Positions 22,115-32,764 of a DNA stretch of 64,000 nucleotides are shown here, one piece after another (the first letter of the stretch is position 1; every line of letters begins with the position of its first letter). The DNA is taken from positions 10,019,001 through 10,083,000 of the forward strand of contig JAYKYS010000010.1 of the NCBI GenBank assembly GCA_036924285.1. The letters are read 5' to 3'. A program made the translations under genes and the position numbers. The notes under the pieces are model-generated. The model had not been told where the DNA came from and did not search any database. It saw only the letters and a program-made list of their open reading frames with translations. This DNA is from Asterella californica. Lineage: Eukaryota; Streptophyta; Marchantiopsida; Marchantiales; Aytoniaceae.

Positions 22115-22163
22115 CGAGTAGTTATTGCACGACGATTAGAAGAGTAGAAAGAGTAGTTACAAG

Positions 22164-25100
22164 ATGGGAAAGCTACCCGTGTTTCATGGGAAGGACAATG
22201 AAGATGTAGAACCGTTTGTTCGAGACTTCAAAAGGGGTTGCATCGGAAACAACGTGAGAAGGAAGGAAGAATGGGTGTTGTTACTGCCAGAGTTTTTAGA
22301 AGATTTTGCTCTTACGTGGTATGAAGACCGAGTGAAGAGCCAGACACCTGGTGCAGTTGAGGACACATGGGAGACGTTGAGTAATGCACTCATCGAAGAA
22401 TTTCTTCCAGAAGAGAGTTATGAGAAGCTCATGGTGGAGCTTACTCATTTGAAGCAACGTGACGACGAGAAAGTTCGGCAATATGCCGAAAGGGTGGATA
22501 AGTTGGAGCAACGGTTTCGGACGGTCCTACGGAAGAGTGGAGACAATGTGGAACTAACGATGGCGGGGATTGGAGCAGTGCTGACCAAGAACTTGGTGGG
22601 AGGGTTGAGACCTTCAATTCGAACCCAAGTGAGGTACGAGAAGCCAGCAACCAAAGCGGAGGCCATCAAGATAGCGACAAATATGGAAGAGAGTTTGGAT
22701 GAAGGAGATATCATCCAACCTCATCATGCTGCTCTGGTGTCAACTCCGACTCCTGGTGTAGCCACAACGATCGCACCTGCACCATCACAATTGGTGATTG
22801 CTTCAACGTCAGCTCCTACTCCAACGGTGGTGCCAAGACCGTTTGTCCCAACAACGATGTCTACTGCCACCTCTGATTTTCATGCCGAGCTGAAAAGCAT
22901 CACTGACACTCTTGCGGATCTCAAGATAAACGTGGTACAGTTACGAGAATGGAGGAACAAAGGTGGAGGAGGAGGTCAAAGAGGTTACGACAACAATCCC
23001 AACCGAGGAAATCAAGGTAACTTTGGAGGCAACCAAGGTAACTTTGGAGGAATCACTTGTTGGACGTGTGGAGGTTCTCATTTTCAGCGAAATTGTCCTA
23101 ACAACGGAGCAAGAAGTGCCGAAGCTGTCAGAATGAATGTGGGTGGAGGAAATCCATCACAAGGACGAGACAAGGGGGTGGCTACTATCGATGTCGTGCG
23201 AGATCCCATCTACGAGAAAGGAGAGAGTTCAAACTCTTCTCATGCACCGGTGGAGCTTTTAGCTCAAGAAAGGAAAAGAACTCGATTTTCTGATGAACCG
23301 GTTTTCATGGAGGAATCAGCTAGTAGAAGCACTCGTTCGAGTAATGTTTCGAGTACACCAAGGGAGCCAAGAAGGAAGCTGGGGATGGCGGATTTCACCA
23401 TTTCATCTTCCCAAGCGGGATATGATGTGGTTGAAGATGTGGGTGCTCAGAAAGCCAACATCACTGTTGGACAACTGATCGCACTTAATCCCAGCTTACG
23501 AAGGGAACTCAGAGGAGGACTGAGTTCTAAGAGAAGCAAGAAGAAGAAACCCAAGAGCAAGACGTCAAAGTCTGTGGGAGTTGGTGTGGTGGATGTGCAT
23601 GCTTCAGAGGTATGCACTAGGGCTTCAAAGATTGAAGTCCGGTTGAATGGTCACTACGTCTCTGACGTATTGGTGGATGGAGGGTCGGCTGTAAACGCCA
23701 TATCGGAGAGATTGATGAAGAAGTTGGGGATGGAACCAACTCGCCCGGCTAGCATTGTCGTGGGGATGGCTAACAAGCAACGGGTAAGACCTCTTGGCGT
23801 GTTAGAGAAGGTGGTCGTGTCTGTGATGGGAGTTCAAACATTGATGTCCTTTCAAGTGTTAAAGGACTCTAGTTATGATTTGCTCCTAGGTAGGCCTTGG
23901 TTGAGAGCTGTGCGCACCACGGATAGGTGGCACAAGGGATACTTACGGATTGGGCCTAGAGATCATAGAGTGATAGTTCCTCTCTCGGGTGTTGGAGTTG
24001 TGACTTCTGACTCTGATAGACCCACTAGTGACTACTGGGAATCTGATACGGAGGACGATCAGAGTGTCTCAGAAGTAGATACCGGAGATTCTTACGATCA
24101 AGAATCCTCGTCTGAGGACGAAGGATGTGGTCGAGATGAATCATTACATCAGCTTAGTGCTATTGACTTGTTGCCTCGACCAGCAGTGGAGAAAGATCCA
24201 GACAAAAAAGAGTTGAGTGAGGCAGAGATTGTGAGAAGACTCTCTACCCTGAAGTTTGGTATCAATGTCACTCAAGAGGAGAAAAGTAGATTCCTAGATA
24301 TATTTCGAAAATATATCCATGTGTTTGCTTTCAGCTACAAGGATTTGAAGGAGGTGACTCTCGAGACTCATCGAATCGAATTGGAGGAGAACGCAAGACC
24401 AGTTCGACAGAAGCAGAGAAGAGTCAATCCTACAACGGCAATGATGGTTAAGGAGGAGATAGACAAGTTGAAAGAGGCGAGTTTCATCTATGAGGTGGAG
24501 AACTCAGAATGGGTTTCACCCATTGTGATTGTCAAGAAGAAGAATGGTAAGCTGCGAGTGTGCATAGACTATAAGAAGCTGAATGCAGTTACCAAGAAGG
24601 ATTATTATCCTCTACCATTTATAGATGAGATTTTGGAGGAAGTTGCTGGTCATGAGTGGTACAGCTTTGGTGATGGTTATAGTGGGTATAACCAAATCAA
24701 GATAGCACAGGAGTACCAACAGTTGACTACTTTCACTACTCCTTGGGGAACATTTGCATTTCGAGTGATGCCATTCGGACTGTGTAATGCTCCGGCCACG
24801 TTTCAGAGGTTCATGAACAAGGTGTTCGAACCATTCATAGGAAAGTTTGTTCGTGATTTCATTGATGATTTCTGTGTGTACGGAAGAAAGGAGGACCACT
24901 TTGATCATGTGATCAAAGTTCTGCAGCGGTTGGAGCAAGCTAACGCTTCTCTGAATCCAGAGAAGTGCATCTTTGGCTGCGAAGAAGGTCTGCTGTTAGG
25001 GCACATCATTTCCAAGAATGGGATTGCGGTAGATCCTGAGAAGGTGAAGAAGATTGTGGATCTTCCATTTCCGATCAACTTGACAAAGTTGAGGCAGTTT

Positions 25101-27050
25101 CTTGGCATGGTTGGATATTATCGTAGGTTTGTCTTTTCCTTCTCAAACAAAGCAATAGCTTTGACTATGTACATGAAGAAGGGAGTTGATTTTGACTTGA
25201 TAGTGCATGATCAGAAGGCAAAGGAAGCATTTGAGGAGCTGAAAAAGGCATTGGTGACAGCTCCTATACTTGCTAAACCTGAGTGGAGTAAAGCATTTAT
25301 TCTGTATACGGATGCCTCCAATGTAGCAATCGGATGTACATTAAGTCAGCTAGATGGAGATGGGCATGATCATCCTATAGCTTATGCTAGTAGGCAGATG
25401 GTTCCAGCGGAGAAGAATTACTCCGTGACTGAACGAGAAGGATTAGCGGTGATCTTTGGATTGAAGAAATTCCGACATTACTTGCTAGGAGGGAAATTTT
25501 CCATAGTCACAGATCACAAGGCTTTAAAGTATATCTTTAATAAGCCTAATGCCGAAGGTCGTATTGCTCGTTGGAAGATCCTTCTAACAGAATACGATTA
25601 TGTGATCGAAGATAGACCAGGGAAAAAGCATGCGAATGCTGATCTTTTGTCGAGGGCTTATGATGATGAGAGAGAAGAACCATTTGACGATTCGTTTCCA
25701 GACGAGCATCTGATGACCATCACAAGCATTGAGGAGATACCGGACGAGTATAAGGAAATCTGGAGTTTCCTTGCAGATGGCTCTTTTCCGGAAGGTATGC
25801 ATACCCGAGAACGTAACGCGTTGATCAAGAGATGCAAACCTTACACCATAGTAGAGGGAATTTTGTTTCATCAAGGAGCAGATGGGTTACTAAGGAGAGC
25901 AGTTGGTCAGAAGGAGACATTCAAGCTAATGCACGAGTTTCACGACGGAACTGTTTGCGGAGGTCACTTTGCTGGTAAGATAACAGCCTTCAAGATTTTG
26001 GATGCGGGTTATCACTGGAGAGGGATTTTCAAAGAGTGTTTAGACTATTGCAAAACTTGCGACGTATGTCAAGCATTTGCTCTGAAGTCTACTAGAACAC
26101 CTCCGTTAAGATCAATTCCCGTGTTAGGACCATTTGAGAAGTGGGGTATTGACTTTGTAGGTCCTCTTAATAAGACACCTCGAGGCAATAGATACATTGT
26201 AGTCGCCACTGACTATTGTACCAAGTGGGTAGAGGCTAGACCTTTGAGAGAGACCAATGAAACAGAAGTCGGTAGATTCTTATGGGAGAGGATCATCACA
26301 AGATTTGGATGTCCGTTAGAGTTGGTCTCAGATAGAGGAGGAGAGTTTGTAGGGAGCATGACTACTGCTATGCTACAACACTTTTCTATCAAGCCACGAG
26401 TAACGACCTCATACAAACCAAATGCTAATGGTCTTGCGGAGAAGACCAATCTTACACTTTGTATGATGCTCGCCAAAGATGCTGGTGTTGAGACTGCGAA
26501 ACATACTTGGGATAAGAGACTACATGCCATCTTATGGGAGTATCGAACGACAACAAAGACTTCTACTGGGTACTCCCCATTTCGACTGGTTTATGGAGTG
26601 GAGTCCAAGTTGCCGATCCAATTCGAATTGGATACTTTTCAAACTATTCAACGGAAGTTGAAGAGGTCGAGAGGAGAAGACGTGGTCAGATCAAGAAGGG
26701 AGCAACTCATGGAGTTGGAAGAGACCCGAGCGATAGCAATGATCCGGATGGAACGAGCTCAGGCGTATCAAAAGAAGAGTTACGACAAACGGTTGGGCAA
26801 GAGGGAGGTAAAACCTTTTCAAGTCGGAGATTGGGTTATGTTGTATGATGCTATCAGATTCAAGAGGGCTAGGAAGAAGTTTCTTCCGAGATATTTTGGT
26901 CCTTTTGTTGTAGATAAGGTGTGGAGCAACTTCACATATGACCTTCAGGAGCTGGGAGGAAGGAGATTCGATCGGGTCAACCATGACAAGTTGAAGTTGT
27001 TTCATCGACGGAAGTTCTCTCTTCACTCCGAGGACGGAGCGAAAATTTAG
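22164..27050 (+). CDS. F2a Gag-Pol polyprotein (1,628 aa), intact
   Basis: One open frame starts at ATG, with an in-frame stop 27 bases upstream. Residues 5-180 match a retrotransposon Gag domain (LPVFHGKDNEDVEPFVRDF). A CCHC knuckle, CWTCGGSHFQRNC, is near 298. The protease has VDGGSAVN near 505. The RT (about 740-970) has WVSPIVIVKKKNGKLRVCID and the catalytic FIDD near 900. The RNase H starts at YTDASNVAIG near 1,048. The integrase has an HHCC finger (about 1,255-1,300), GIDFVG, SDRGGEF and NGLAEK, giving DD35E spacing. A GPF module (RYFGPFVVDKVW) near 1,580 ends the protein; no chromodomain follows. All catalytic residues I can check are present, so the element is probably functional. Confidence 0.96.
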   Translation: MGKLPVFHGKDNEDVEPFVRDFKRGCIGNNVRRKEEWVLLLPEFLEDFALTWYEDRVKSQTPGAVEDTWETLSNALIEEFLPEESYEKLMVELTHLKQRDDEKVRQYAERVDKLEQRFRTVLRKSGDNVELTMAGIGAVLTKNLVGGLRPSIRTQVRYEKPATKAEAIKIATNMEESLDEGDIIQPHHAALVSTPTPGVATTIAPAPSQLVIASTSAPTPTVVPRPFVPTTMSTATSDFHAELKSITDTLADLKINVVQLREWRNKGGGGGQRGYDNNPNRGNQGNFGGNQGNFGGITCWTCGGSHFQRNCPNNGARSAEAVRMNVGGGNPSQGRDKGVATIDVVRDPIYEKGESSNSSHAPVELLAQERKRTRFSDEPVFMEESASRSTRSSNVSSTPREPRRKLGMADFTISSSQAGYDVVEDVGAQKANITVGQLIALNPSLRRELRGGLSSKRSKKKKPKSKTSKSVGVGVVDVHASEVCTRASKIEVRLNGHYVSDVLVDGGSAVNAISERLMKKLGMEPTRPASIVVGMANKQRVRPLGVLEKVVVSVMGVQTLMSFQVLKDSSYDLLLGRPWLRAVRTTDRWHKGYLRIGPRDHRVIVPLSGVGVVTSDSDRPTSDYWESDTEDDQSVSEVDTGDSYDQESSSEDEGCGRDESLHQLSAIDLLPRPAVEKDPDKKELSEAEIVRRLSTLKFGINVTQEEKSRFLDIFRKYIHVFAFSYKDLKEVTLETHRIELEENARPVRQKQRRVNPTTAMMVKEEIDKLKEASFIYEVENSEWVSPIVIVKKKNGKLRVCIDYKKLNAVTKKDYYPLPFIDEILEEVAGHEWYSFGDGYSGYNQIKIAQEYQQLTTFTTPWGTFAFRVMPFGLCNAPATFQRFMNKVFEPFIGKFVRDFIDDFCVYGRKEDHFDHVIKVLQRLEQANASLNPEKCIFGCEEGLLLGHIISKNGIAVDPEKVKKIVDLPFPINLTKLRQFLGMVGYYRRFVFSFSNKAIALTMYMKKGVDFDLIVHDQKAKEAFEELKKALVTAPILAKPEWSKAFILYTDASNVAIGCTLSQLDGDGHDHPIAYASRQMVPAEKNYSVTEREGLAVIFGLKKFRHYLLGGKFSIVTDHKALKYIFNKPNAEGRIARWKILLTEYDYVIEDRPGKKHANADLLSRAYDDEREEPFDDSFPDEHLMTITSIEEIPDEYKEIWSFLADGSFPEGMHTRERNALIKRCKPYTIVEGILFHQGADGLLRRAVGQKETFKLMHEFHDGTVCGGHFAGKITAFKILDAGYHWRGIFKECLDYCKTCDVCQAFALKSTRTPPLRSIPVLGPFEKWGIDFVGPLNKTPRGNRYIVVATDYCTKWVEARPLRETNETEVGRFLWERIITRFGCPLELVSDRGGEFVGSMTTAMLQHFSIKPRVTTSYKPNANGLAEKTNLTLCMMLAKDAGVETAKHTWDKRLHAILWEYRTTTKTSTGYSPFRLVYGVESKLPIQFELDTFQTIQRKLKRSRGEDVVRSRREQLMELEETRAIAMIRMERAQAYQKKSYDKRLGKREVKPFQVGDWVMLYDAIRFKRARKKFLPRYFGPFVVDKVWSNFTYDLQELGGRRFDRVNHDKLKLFHRRKFSLHSEDGAKI

Positions 27051-27063
27051 TCCGGGGGTAAAA
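27051..27063 (+). promoter_or_regulatory. F2a polypurine tract
   Basis: TCCGGGGGTAAAA lies between the Gag-Pol stop and the 3' LTR. F3 has CTGGGGGTAAA at the matching place. Confidence 0.8.
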
Positions 27064-27979
27064 TGTAACGACCTATGTTACACATAAGAAGTTTGTCTAT
27101 TAGTAAGGTGTTTAGTTCTAACTAAGTGTTGAGAATGTTTATTTGCTGCCAAAGTACTTTTAGGAGATATCAAGTTAGTCATGACTAGCTAAAAGTTAGT
27201 TATGGTTAAACTTAGCTGTACTTTTGGCAGAATTCAGATATTTGCTAAAGAGTGAGCACTACTATCTTGTCATCTTGTCTAAAAGGTAGAAAGGGGGTGG
27301 AAAGTATCCCTTATCTCCTTTTTGACTTGATATTAGTGGTTGGATTAAAGTTGTGGACTTTGTGGGCATTAAAAACAAGAAGAGATTCCACATGTTTCCT
27401 TTTTAGTGGGTCCTAGTGTAGAGGGGGGGTGGAAATTCGAGATTCCTTGAGAATATTCCAGAATCCTTCTAGAAGTTGTTGACTTTGAAGGAATAAGCCC
27501 ATGTGAAAAGGTAAAAAGCCCATGTGATCAATACTTTTACCTTAAGTAATATCTTAGTAAAACCCGGTAAAAGTAGTTACGGCTGAGTTACCGGGGGGTA
27601 CCAAAGTAAAAACCTAGAATGTATAAATAGAGGAGTAGAGAAGAGCTCCTCATCCTTGTTTTCACATTGTCGTAATGACAACTTGAGTAATATAGAGAGT
27701 GTGGGATATTTTTAGCATGTGAGAACTTGAGAGACGTCGTTAGAATGGAGGATTTTAGTTGATGTGTTTAAGGAGATTTTTAGTTGATAAGTTTGTGGGT
27801 GTATGAATGAGTGAACTCAGCATTTTTCCCTTCAAGTTCATGGTGTGCTTCCATCACAGCCATCAGAGGTGACCCCTGAGTGAGAGACAGGCCCGACATG
27901 TTGCAGATTCGTGGATGACGATCGTGGAGGTTGAGAGATCGGGGGGGTAGTTGATCGATAGGACCGTGGAGGGTTTACA
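27064..27979 (+). repeat. F2a 3' LTR (916 bp)
   Basis: Same length as the 5' LTR and no mismatch seen by eye. It ends TTTACA and is followed by the target duplicate GTAC. Confidence 0.97.
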
Positions 27980-27983
27980 GTAC

Positions 27984-29828
27984 TTACAAGACAGAGGAGG
28001 GGAAGAGTGGCTGTGGGAGGACGTCCGCTTGCAGAAGTGGTCACTCCACCTTATGCTGCTCCTCAAGTACAGCAGCCTTTGGTCCCTGCTCCCAGACCTG
28101 TTGTCCCAGCTGCATGTTCCTTTGATGCCAGTTGTGCTAGCTCCGGCACAAAGGACACTTGTTCAGAGACCTGCGGAGAACCATGGTCAACAGAACCAGA
28201 TTGAAGACCTGATTCGGCAGATGCGAGAGCTGAAGGTAGAGCTAGCTGGATTGCAGAGAGAGCAGCCACCGGCGCCTGCTGCTACACGTCCAGGAGGAGC
28301 TCCGGTTCGTAGATGTATCTGGTGTGACAGTCCTGATCACTTCCGGGGAGACTGTCAAGAGCTCACAGCTGCTTTGCGAGATGGTGTGGTTCACTACCAG
28401 AACGGTAGGCTGCACCTTTCTTCTACTGGAGAGCCGTTGAGCACGCAGTTTGGACGAGGAGGCATGAGGAGTCTACCTCAGATTGCTACGGCTGCAACAG
28501 CAACTGCGTTAATGGCACCGTTGGTAAATTCTGATGTATATGCTGGGCATATTGAGGTCTCTTCTAGTCCTACATTGCTAGATAGGACTGCTGAGAAGAG
28601 TGTGGCTCCAGTTCCTTCTGAGATACTGAAGAGAGGAGCCGAGTCTATTCGTAGGGTCATAGGATGGGGAGATCCTGTAGATGCTGCTTCTATCAGAGCA
28701 TTCCTGGATGTAGATAGACACGTTCATTGGCAGGATGCTTCTGTGGAAGAAAAGAGGCGGCGAGAAGCCTCTGAACTTGATACTGGAGTTCCTGAGGAGA
28801 CTGGGGATAGACAGAGAGTCACAAGGAGACGAGCGGCTCTTCCTGAGGACATCCCGTCTACTTCTGCAGCTCCTCCACCTGCACCAGGTCCTATGGAGGA
28901 CGTGCAGAGATCTCAGCAGGAGCCAACGACTGTTGGTAGGCGGTTTACTGCCCAAGAGAAGGGGAAGGGACCGGCTTACAAGTTGGCAGCTGATATTGAA
29001 ACTTCTACTGATCTGAAGAGCATCTTGGAGCAGAGGATACTGGATGCGCGAATCGAGTTTTCTCTCCGGGAAGTTCTTGGTATTGCAAAGAGGGAGTTTC
29101 ACGAACTGATCATCGACATCATCAAGCGCAAGAGACAAGTGATGTCTGAGCAGGCAGAGAGTCAGATGATAGATGCAGTAGGAGCTTCTCTGAATGATGC
29201 AGAGTTTGGAAAGGTGCATTTTCAGGAAGTTGATGGCCAGGGCTACCAGCAAGAAGCATTAGTTGCTGGTACCAACACTATTGAGTTCGATGATGAGGAA
29301 GCTGGTGAGGAGAGTCCAGCTATTGATAGTGATTTCAGAAGGAGACATTGGGCTCGTGCTACAACTGTTACACGAGTTCGTCTTGGAAGTTTGGCTGAAC
29401 CTGTTGCTGCCTTAGTTGATCACGGATCTGAGATCAACATCATGTCACGGGAGGTGTATGAAAGAGGTCAGTGGACTATCGAGCTGAACCATGGTTGGGT
29501 GCTACGAGCTGCAAACAGCCAGAAAGATGAGCTATACGGGGCTTGTCCTAATGTGAAGGTGAAGATAGGTGATGTGGATGTGGATCAACATTTCTTCGTG
29601 CAGTCTTCTGGTTCATATCTTGTGATTCTTGGTCAGTCATATATCACTGCAATTCGAATGGAGACCAAGGTGATGGATGACGAATCTCATTATGCTAGGA
29701 TCCGTAGTCTAGATGATAGACGTTCTGTGCAGTTTCTGACCGTCCGTACGAACCACGAACGAAACCGGCAGACCTTGAGGGATTCTCCTATCTGTAGGAG
29801 TAAGGGTTTTCAGAAACCACTCTCGTAG
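27984..29828 (+). pseudogene. E2 Gag-protease, C-terminal part
   Basis: It continues the frame broken at 19,605. By comparison with E3, one extra base near 28,113 shifts the frame within the Pro-rich linker; after it the frame is open to TAG at 29,826-29,828. It contains the CCHC knuckle CIWCDSPDHFRGDC (about 28,315), a conserved stretch FREVLGIAKREFHELIIDII-like near 29,070, and the protease motif LVDHGSEIN near 29,415. As in all F1 copies the protease reads Asp-His-Gly instead of Asp-Ser/Thr-Gly. The stop lies inside the frameshift stem-loop. Confidence 0.88.
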
Positions 29829-29846
29829 GACGGGATAGCGAGAGTG
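29804..29846 (+). promoter_or_regulatory. E2 candidate -1 frameshift signal between Gag-protease and Pol
   Basis: The heptamer GGGTTTT (29,804-29,810) is in the X-XXY-YYZ register of the Gag frame. A 7-nt spacer follows, then CACTCTCG (29,818-29,825), a 13-nt loop, and CGAGAGTG (29,839-29,846), a perfect 8-bp stem. In the -1 frame a TAA lies immediately before the heptamer and the frame is then open into pol. The Gag stop is at the start of the loop. E3, E4 and E5 have the same arrangement. Confidence 0.75.
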
Positions 29847-31387
29847 AAGGATCTACTGCTACTATGATCCTGCTTGAGCAGCCTGAGAGATCACAGGAGG
29901 CTGATGGAGAGGCTGCTCAAGATTCAGAAAGTAGTTGCGCTGTACCTAGTTGGAAATCTGGTTTGATGGCTTTCAGTTCTGATGATTGGAGTGAGTTCAC
30001 GCGGATAGAGGATTTGACTGAGAAGAGTAGAAGGAAGATGGAGAGGTGTGCAACAAATCTGCGTTGTACAGGAGTTCTGAAGGAAGATGAGATGATTTCT
30101 GGTGTTTATGAGGAGTTTGTAGGTGTACAATCTTTTGTTCGTTGGCTGGATGATGTAGATAGGTTGATGGAACAGATGGGAGATAGGGTGGTGATCCCCA
30201 TCCATTCTCGTGAAGTCTATGAGGAGATTATCTCATACTTGCGATATCGTCCTCATCCGAGACTGGAGAATGGATGGAAGGATGCAGTCTGTTGGTGTGG
30301 CTTACATCAGGAAGCGGAAGTACACGCCAAGTATAAAGCTGTAGCGAGGAAGGTGAGACCTGTGGCGACCCAATTACCTGTTGATTCTCAGCAGCAGATG
30401 GAGTTAGCGGCTGATGAACCTGTGCTTAGGGATCTTACACAAGTAGGACACAAGTTTACTCAAGAAACACTTGAGCAACTCCAGATAGGAGGGGGTGGCT
30501 TCTTGACTGAAGAGGAGAAACGAGCTTTTGAACAGATGATAGTTAGCCATGATAAGGCATTTTCTTTCTCGGCTGAGAAGATAGGTTACGTGGATCCTAG
30601 TGTGATAGCTCCGATGGTTATCTTCACTGTTCCTCACGTACATTGGGACTTGAAGCCGATTCCGGTCCCTCGTGCCTTGCTACCGAAGGTGATTGAGTTA
30701 CTGAAGGAGAGGATGCAGATGGGTATTCTTGAACCATCTATGGCTCCGTACTCTAGCCGATGGTTCACAGTACCTAAGAAGACAGGAGCTCTGCGCTTCA
30801 TCCAAGACTTGCAGCCTGCCAACAACATCACGATTCGAAACATTGGAACAGGACCTGTGGTTGATGAAGTAGCTGAGGCGTTTGCTGGAAGATCAATCTA
30901 TTCTATTGGAGATATGTTTTCAGGTTATGATCAGTTTCAGCTTGCTTTGGGGAGTAGAGACTTGACTACCATGCGTACACCTTTGGGATTGATGCGGATG
31001 TGTACTCTTCCTCAGGGTGCGACAAACTCAGTAGCTCATATGCAGAATGCGATGCATAAGGTGTTACGAGAGTTTGTACCTGAGGTCACTATCCCGTTTC
31101 TGGATGATATTTCCATGAAAGGATGTCCGGTGGAAGACAAAGACGAAGTTGTGACTTCTGATGGATGCAGAAAGTTCGTTGCAGACCACATTCGAGATGT
31201 GGAGAAGATTCTGATGCGTTTGGAGGAGGTACACCTCACTCTATCAGGTACCAAATCTCGTTTTGGTACGTCAGAGATTGTGGTGGTGGGTCATTTGTGT
31301 GGTACTTTTGGGAGGCGTCTGAACCCAGAGAAGGTAGATGCTATAGCAAGGATAGCTGACTGCACCAACATCACTGAGGTTCGACGG
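29805..31387 (+). pseudogene. E2 pol, N-terminal part (RT)
   Basis: It is in the -1 frame relative to Gag-protease and open from the frameshift site; the first ATG is at 29,864. The RT shows SRWFTVPKK, DMFSGYDQF and FLDD, followed by the GHLCGTFGRR segment. The frame is cut at 31,388 by a solo LTR just after ...TEVRR, in the region linking RT and RNase H. It resumes at 32,765. No stop occurs in this half. Confidence 0.88.
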
Positions 31388-32760
31388 TGTCGGAGTGTGA
31401 TCCGTCTACCTAGGAAAGCGCCGGGCTTCTGGCTGTGGTTGTTTACTCAAGAGGTTGGCTTTCAGGTCACAACAGGAGCTATAAACACTCACACAGGAGT
31501 GTAGGATCCTCTGATATGCTCAAAAAGCGAAATTTAGGTCTCACTGGTAGTAATAGACTTAAGTGGTGAACTTTGACACTCAAAGAGAGGAAAACTATGA
31601 AGGTTTAGACCTCTAAACTTCCCCTACATGCAAATGAGGTACTACTGAACTCACAGACGAAGTTTCAACCTGAGATCAAATTCTGACACGGAGATATGAA
31701 CAGAAAAGTTCTGAATAAGAGAATTATGACAATTTCTGGTACCTAGACAGCTATTCAGACATAGAACAGAGAATTGGCTCGATGAATTTCAAATCTTCTC
31801 ACAGTATTTGAAGTCTACAGGATGCTGAACATCCCTGTGAAGTTGGGACTCCTGAATGTTTGTAGAACTCCAGATCTCCTTCTCTAAAGTCGCTGCTCTA
31901 GATTAAGAGCTTTTCAGACCCCCTCTGCTTCAGCGGCCGCCCTGAATTACTCAGTTACTCAAATGATTCGAAACTTTTTGGACAGTCGTAGCCCTCCTGA
32001 CAGTGAACGCAACCACGAAGTTTTGAAGTGACTTCCTCAATTCTGCTGCAATTGGCACCGAAAACCCCAAAATCAACAAAAGTGATGCAGTTTTGGCACA
32101 ATCCGAACTTCAATTGGGCATAACTCCTTGTTTATTGATCCAAATCGAGCAAAAATTTCACTGACAGTGCTTGGCACGACGAGCTCTCTCTTCCTGTGTT
32201 CTCAGATTTCGAAGATACCTCACCAATTGCTCGAACTCTCCTCTAGAGCTCTGTTTCTAAACTTAGAGTTTTACAAAAGACAAAAATGGACCAATGGGAG
32301 TTCATAACTCCACTTGACTGTCCTTTTGTGCCTTAAACTACCTGGTAACTTATCTACACTCATAGGCTACCACGTCAAGCCCCCTAGAGTGCCAGCGTAA
32401 AACTTAAACTACCTAAAATGACACATAGCCCTGAAAAATAACTTAAATTAGCTAGAAAGCGTGCATGGGCGACAAGTAAGTACAACCCATGAGCTCAAAC
32501 CACTATCAGCATGGAAACCCTAAGTTATGTACATTGAACGTCATAGACTAGTAAGAAGTCATTTGCACAAGCGCACAAATGCTTGAACAAGATAACTAAC
32601 ATACTATCAGCCTACTAGGACTCAAAATAGTGCTAACACCGTATGTAAAGGTGTCAAACATATACATAAAAGACTAGAAGTAATATGAGCTAACTTCTAG
32701 AACTACCAAACCTAAGCGTCGGAGTAGAAGTCAAGCATGTAGCCGCCAAATGGTGCGACA
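31388..32760 (-). mobile_element. solo LTR of the E4-type F1 subfamily in E2 pol
   Basis: A single LTR of 1,373 bp (TGTCGGAG...GCGACA on the plus strand) with no internal region. The direct repeat ACGG lies on both sides (31,384-31,387 and 32,761-32,764), and removing LTR plus one repeat restores the E2 pol frame. It is close to the E4 LTRs but about 90 bp longer, with extra sequence near 32,530-32,630. It arose by insertion of a full element and later LTR-LTR recombination. Confidence 0.93.
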
Positions 32761-32764
32761 ACGG

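Larger units (their letters stand above)
19606..27979 (+). mobile_element. F2a: complete Ty3/gypsy element with one Gag-Pol frame
   Basis: The element is 8,374 bp long and inserted in the gag of E2. Both LTRs are 916 bp and I could find no difference between them by eye. Target duplication is GTAC (19,602-19,605 and 27,980-27,983); deleting the insert restores the E2 gag reading frame, judged against E3. Its order is primer site, four small leader ORFs, a 1,628-codon Gag-Pol frame, polypurine tract. With intact frames and matching LTRs this is a very recent insertion and probably able to move. Confidence 0.96.

Noticed and set aside
26212..26530. Antisense frames within F2a Gag-Pol
   Set aside because: Fully contained in a strong coding frame on the other strand.
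28578..29252. 224-codon antisense frame over E2 Gag-protease
   Set aside because: Shadow frame with Ser/Arg/Leu-rich composition and no domain.
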